Assembly (NCBI GenBank): GCA_947499005.1
Contig: CANMML010000019.1
Coordinates: 1-64,000, forward strand
Length of the DNA stretch: 64,000 bases
Source: an uncultured Aquimarina sp.
GTDB taxonomy: Bacteria; Bacteroidota; Bacteroidia; Flavobacteriales; Flavobacteriaceae
Reading direction: 5' to 3'
Below, one piece after another: positions 61,713 through 64,000 of the stretch. Made by a program: the position numbers and the translations under genes. The first letter of the stretch is position 1; every line of letters starts with the position of its first letter. The notes under the pieces were generated by a model, which searched no databases, was not told the origin of the DNA, and saw only the letters and a program-made list of their open reading frames with translations.

Positions 61713-62528
61713 TTATACCGCTACATCATACTCACGAAGCGCATCATTTAATGAAGTCTTCTTATTTGTACTAGCTTTACGTTTTCCGATAATTAAAGCA
61801 CAAGGAACGTTGTACTCACCAGCAGCAAACTTTTTAGGGTAGCTTCCTGGGATTACTACAGAACGAGCAGGTACAACACCTTTATAGATTATAGGTTCGT
61901 CACCTGTAACATCAATAATTTTAGTAGAACCTGTTAATACTACGTTAGCACCAAGTACAGCTTCCGTTTCAACACGACATCCTTCAACAACGATACAACG
62001 AGAACCGATAAATGCATTATCCTCGATAATTACAGGAGCAGCTTGTAATGGCTCTAGTACTCCACCGATACCAACACCACCACTTAAGTGAACGTTTTTA
62101 CCGATTTGAGCACAACTACCAACGGTTGCCCAGGTGTCAACCATAGTACCTTCGTCTACATAAGCACCAATGTTAACATAACTTGGCATTAAGATAGTAC
62201 CCGGAGAAATGTATGATCCTTGACGTGCAGAAGCACCAGGAACAACACGAACCCCTTTAGCTTCGTAATCTTTCTTTAATGGCATTTTGTCGTGGTATTC
62301 GAAAATACCAGCTTCTAATGTTTCCATTTTTTGAATAGGGAAATAAAGTACAACACCTTTCTTTACCCATTCGTTTACTTGCCATCCTCCTTCAATAGGT
62401 TCGGCAACACGAAGTTTTCCTTCATCTAATAATGCAATAACTTCACGAATTGCATCTTGAGTAGCTTGTTCTTTTAATAACTCTCGGTTATCCCAAGCTT
62501 TTTCTATGGTCTCTCTTAATTGTTCCAT
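61713..62528 (-). CDS. dapD: 2,3,4,5-tetrahydropyridine-2,6-dicarboxylate N-succinyltransferase
   Basis: DapD transfers succinyl from succinyl-CoA in the lysine/diaminopimelate pathway. The 271-residue protein has an N-terminal helical domain (about 1-95). A left-handed parallel beta-helix of hexapeptide repeats follows, with VRVVPGASARQGSYISPGTI, VDTWATVGSCAQIG and HLSGGVGIGGVLEPLQ. Length and motifs are normal. It is followed upstream by DUF5606, def and ruvX on the same strand. Confidence 0.97.
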   Translation of the reverse strand: MEQLRETIEKAWDNRELLKEQATQDAIREVIALLDEGKLRVAEPIEGGWQVNEWVKKGVVLYFPIQKMETLEAGIFEYHDKMPLKKDYEAKGVRVVPGASARQGSYISPGTILMPSYVNIGAYVDEGTMVDTWATVGSCAQIGKNVHLSGGVGIGGVLEPLQAAPVIIEDNAFIGSRCIVVEGCRVETEAVLGANVVLTGSTKIIDVTGDEPIIYKGVVPARSVVIPGSYPKKFAAGEYNVPCALIIGKRKASTNKKTSLNDALREYDVAV

Positions 62529-62586
62529 TTTATTTGCTTTCGCAAATAGCTTTAAGCCTTAAGCTTAAGCCATAAGCATGATTGAA

Positions 62587-63021
62587 TTATTCTTCTTCGT
62601 TAGTAGTATCTTCTGTAGGAGTTTCTTCTTCTTTGATAGCATCCTCTAAAAGATCACCTTTTTCTAGTAAATTATACCACTGAACGACCTTTTTTATATC
62701 ACTAACGTACACGCGATCTTCATCATATTCAGGCAATACTTCACGAAATAGCTTTTCTAACTCGCCCTTCGAAGATTTGTGTCCGATAGTGGCCTTACCA
62801 TCTTCTTTATCATAAATAGCTTTGAATACTTCTCTCAATGGAATTTCTTCTCCATAAGTGTAAATAGCAATTTCATTAAGTACACTTACATTATTACGTA
62901 AGCTGATCGATTGTTTTTTACCATCTAAAAGAGACTCGGCTAAAAAACCACCTCTAGTTTGTGCTAATAATTTATAAAGACCAGGTTTTCCAGAAACCGC
63001 AATAATTTTTTCTAAACTCAT
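62587..63021 (-). CDS. DUF5606 domain protein
   Basis: The 144-residue protein starts MSLEKIIAVSGKPGLYKLLA, the typical N-terminus of the flavobacterial DUF5606 family, and ends with an acidic tail (EEETPTEDTTNEEE). Function is unknown. It lies 58 bases upstream of dapD, in the order ruvX, def, DUF5606, dapD, which I believe is common in Flavobacteriia. Confidence 0.9.
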   Translation of the reverse strand: MSLEKIIAVSGKPGLYKLLAQTRGGFLAESLLDGKKQSISLRNNVSVLNEIAIYTYGEEIPLREVFKAIYDKEDGKATIGHKSSKGELEKLFREVLPEYDEDRVYVSDIKKVVQWYNLLEKGDLLEDAIKEEETPTEDTTNEEE

Positions 63022-63113
63022 ATTCTATTTTTAAAGCCTCGCAAAGATATAATTTTAGCCTGCAATGCAAGCAGTACATAAACTTCTCTTTTTATAGTTG
63101 AGGGGATTTTTTA

Positions 63114-63704
63114 TTAACGTCCTTTTTTAACTGCAGGAAAACGCATGCGATAGTCTGCATTAATTTTCCCTTTAGAGATATTAGTAAGCTTTCCTTTTAG
63201 GATTCTTTTTTTCAATCCAGATAGTTTATCCGTAAAAAGGACTCCTTCTATATGGTCATATTCATGTTGAATAACACGAGCCGCAAGACCATCAAAGGTT
63301 TCTGTAAACTCATTAAAGTTTTCGTCGAAATAATGAATTTTTATCGTTTCGTGTCTCCAAACATCTTCTCGAACATCAGGGATGGAAAGGCAGCCTTCAT
63401 TAAAAGCCCATTCCTCTCCAGTTTCTTCAAGAATGGTTGGGTTGATAAATGCTTTTTTGAATCCTTTTAATTGTTCAGCTTCAGCTTCTGTTAACTCATC
63501 ATCATCAGCAAAAGGAGAAGCATCTACTAAAAATAGACGAATAGCACGTCCAATTTGTGGAGCAGCTAGGCCAACACCATGTGCATTATACATGGTTTCC
63601 CACATATTTTCAAGCAGTTTATCTAATTCAGGATAATCTTTATTTATTTCTTTTCCTACTTTTTTTAATACAGGATCACCGTAGGCAACGATTGGTAAAA
63701 CCAT
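63114..63704 (-). CDS. def: Peptide deformylase
   Basis: Def removes the formyl group from new proteins. The 196-residue product has all three family motifs: GVGLAAPQIG, EGCLSIP (metal-binding Cys) and HEYDHIEG (metal-binding His and catalytic Glu). Length is normal. It lies between the DUF5606 gene and ruvX. Confidence 0.97.
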   Translation of the reverse strand: MVLPIVAYGDPVLKKVGKEINKDYPELDKLLENMWETMYNAHGVGLAAPQIGRAIRLFLVDASPFADDDELTEAEAEQLKGFKKAFINPTILEETGEEWAFNEGCLSIPDVREDVWRHETIKIHYFDENFNEFTETFDGLAARVIQHEYDHIEGVLFTDKLSGLKKRILKGKLTNISKGKINADYRMRFPAVKKGR

Positions 63705-63830
63705 AAAGTGTTTAAGGTTTAAAGTTCAAGGTTCAAAGTTACTGGTTTTTCAAGAAATTTTCATTCAGTAAAAATGTTTAAAACTTCATAAAATTAAGTA
63801 GCCTCTTAAGTTCTTTTTATTCTGAATTTT

Positions 63831-64000
63831 TTAACCTCTAGATTGCAAAAAGCTTTGGAGAATTAAAGTAGCACTAATTTTATCAATCAAACTTTTGTCT
63901 TTCCTTTTCTTTTTTGATATTCCAGATGCAATCATAGTGTCAAAAGCTAATTTTGAAGTAAAACGTTCATCTATTCGATGGATTTCTTGTTCAGGGAATT
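63831..64000 (-). CDS. ruvX: Holliday junction resolvase-like protein YqgF/RuvX (C-terminal part)
   Basis: The minus strand from the window edge reads [20 protein letters not shown], then [21 protein letters not shown] and a stop at 63831-63833. The DERFTS motif and the [13 protein letters not shown] end are those of the YqgF/RuvX family, a nuclease thought to process pre-16S rRNA. Only about 55 C-terminal residues are in the window; the gene starts outside. Confidence 0.88.
   Translation of the reverse strand, partial: FPEQEIHRIDERFTSKLAFDTMIASGISKKKRKDKSLIDKISATLILQSFLQSRG

Overview
The window looks like chromosome from a marine, agar-degrading member of the Flavobacteriaceae (Bacteroidota), in the style of Aquimarina or Zobellia. 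The genus is an inference. The sequence is AT-rich. It carries type IX secretion system (T9SS) C-terminal sorting domains, a TonB receptor next to a DUF4249 lipoprotein, a TamL-type outer membrane lipoprotein, an S/R/Y/N-rich lipoprotein, DUF5606, a TIGR03643 protein and flavobacterial TAnnTTTG promoter -7 boxes. No rRNA, CRISPR array, insertion sequence, integrase or phage structural gene was seen.

Layout. 1-2905: a TRAP transporter (DctP/Q/M) behind a palindrome of the LacI operator type. 3075-12826, mostly minus strand: a TonB receptor/DUF4249/DUF418 operon, a membrane AraC regulator coupled to lgt, a secreted protein, yidD, a small membrane protein and cysS. 12917-15129: a decayed PorP/SprF remnant, a Crp-family regulator and folE. 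15238-20217: a FadL-like porin, a low-complexity lipoprotein, proS, two identical tRNA-Glu genes and rpsT. 20477-35639 is the agar locus: a lipoprotein GH16 beta-agarase, a T9SS-exported GH16 with two CBM6 modules, and two giant GH86 enzymes carrying bacterial Ig-like and CBM6 modules. Between the two GH16 genes sit a cleavable-type XRE/S24 repressor divergent from a DUF559-like protein, an alanine-rich repeat lipoprotein and mgsA. 36049-46247: a Cys-rich protein, flavodoxin, two identical tRNA-Val genes, an exbB-exbD-tonB-folC operon, nhaB, an acyl-CoA dehydrogenase and a phosphotriesterase homologue. 46301-50484: rlmF and a TetR/SDR/amine-oxidase group. 50692-64000: an M61 protease/HAD/TIGR03643 operon, tamL, an rRNA-type methyltransferase, an SMP-30 protein, a 1-Cys peroxiredoxin, a methyltransferase, small unknown genes, dapD, DUF5606, def and the end of ruvX.

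How they work together. GH16 and GH86 enzymes are known to cut agarose or porphyran inside the chain. Three of the four here have T9SS sorting domains and CBM6 modules, so they are probably secreted or surface-attached. The fourth, the GH16 lipoprotein, is probably membrane-tethered. No SusC/SusD pair, GH117, GH50 or sulfatase lies in the window, so oligosaccharide uptake and later steps must be encoded elsewhere. The two GH86 genes share a promoter-proximal block and a 10-bp motif at exactly the same distance from their start codons, which suggests one common regulator.

The main non-gene signals are these: the paired GH86 motif; a leader upstream of the exported GH16 that can fold into a three-way junction; operator-like palindromes around the S24 repressor and in front of the lipoprotein agarase; a matched pair of TetR-type operators with a probably leaderless regulator mRNA; and several composite terminator hairpins with alternative pairings.
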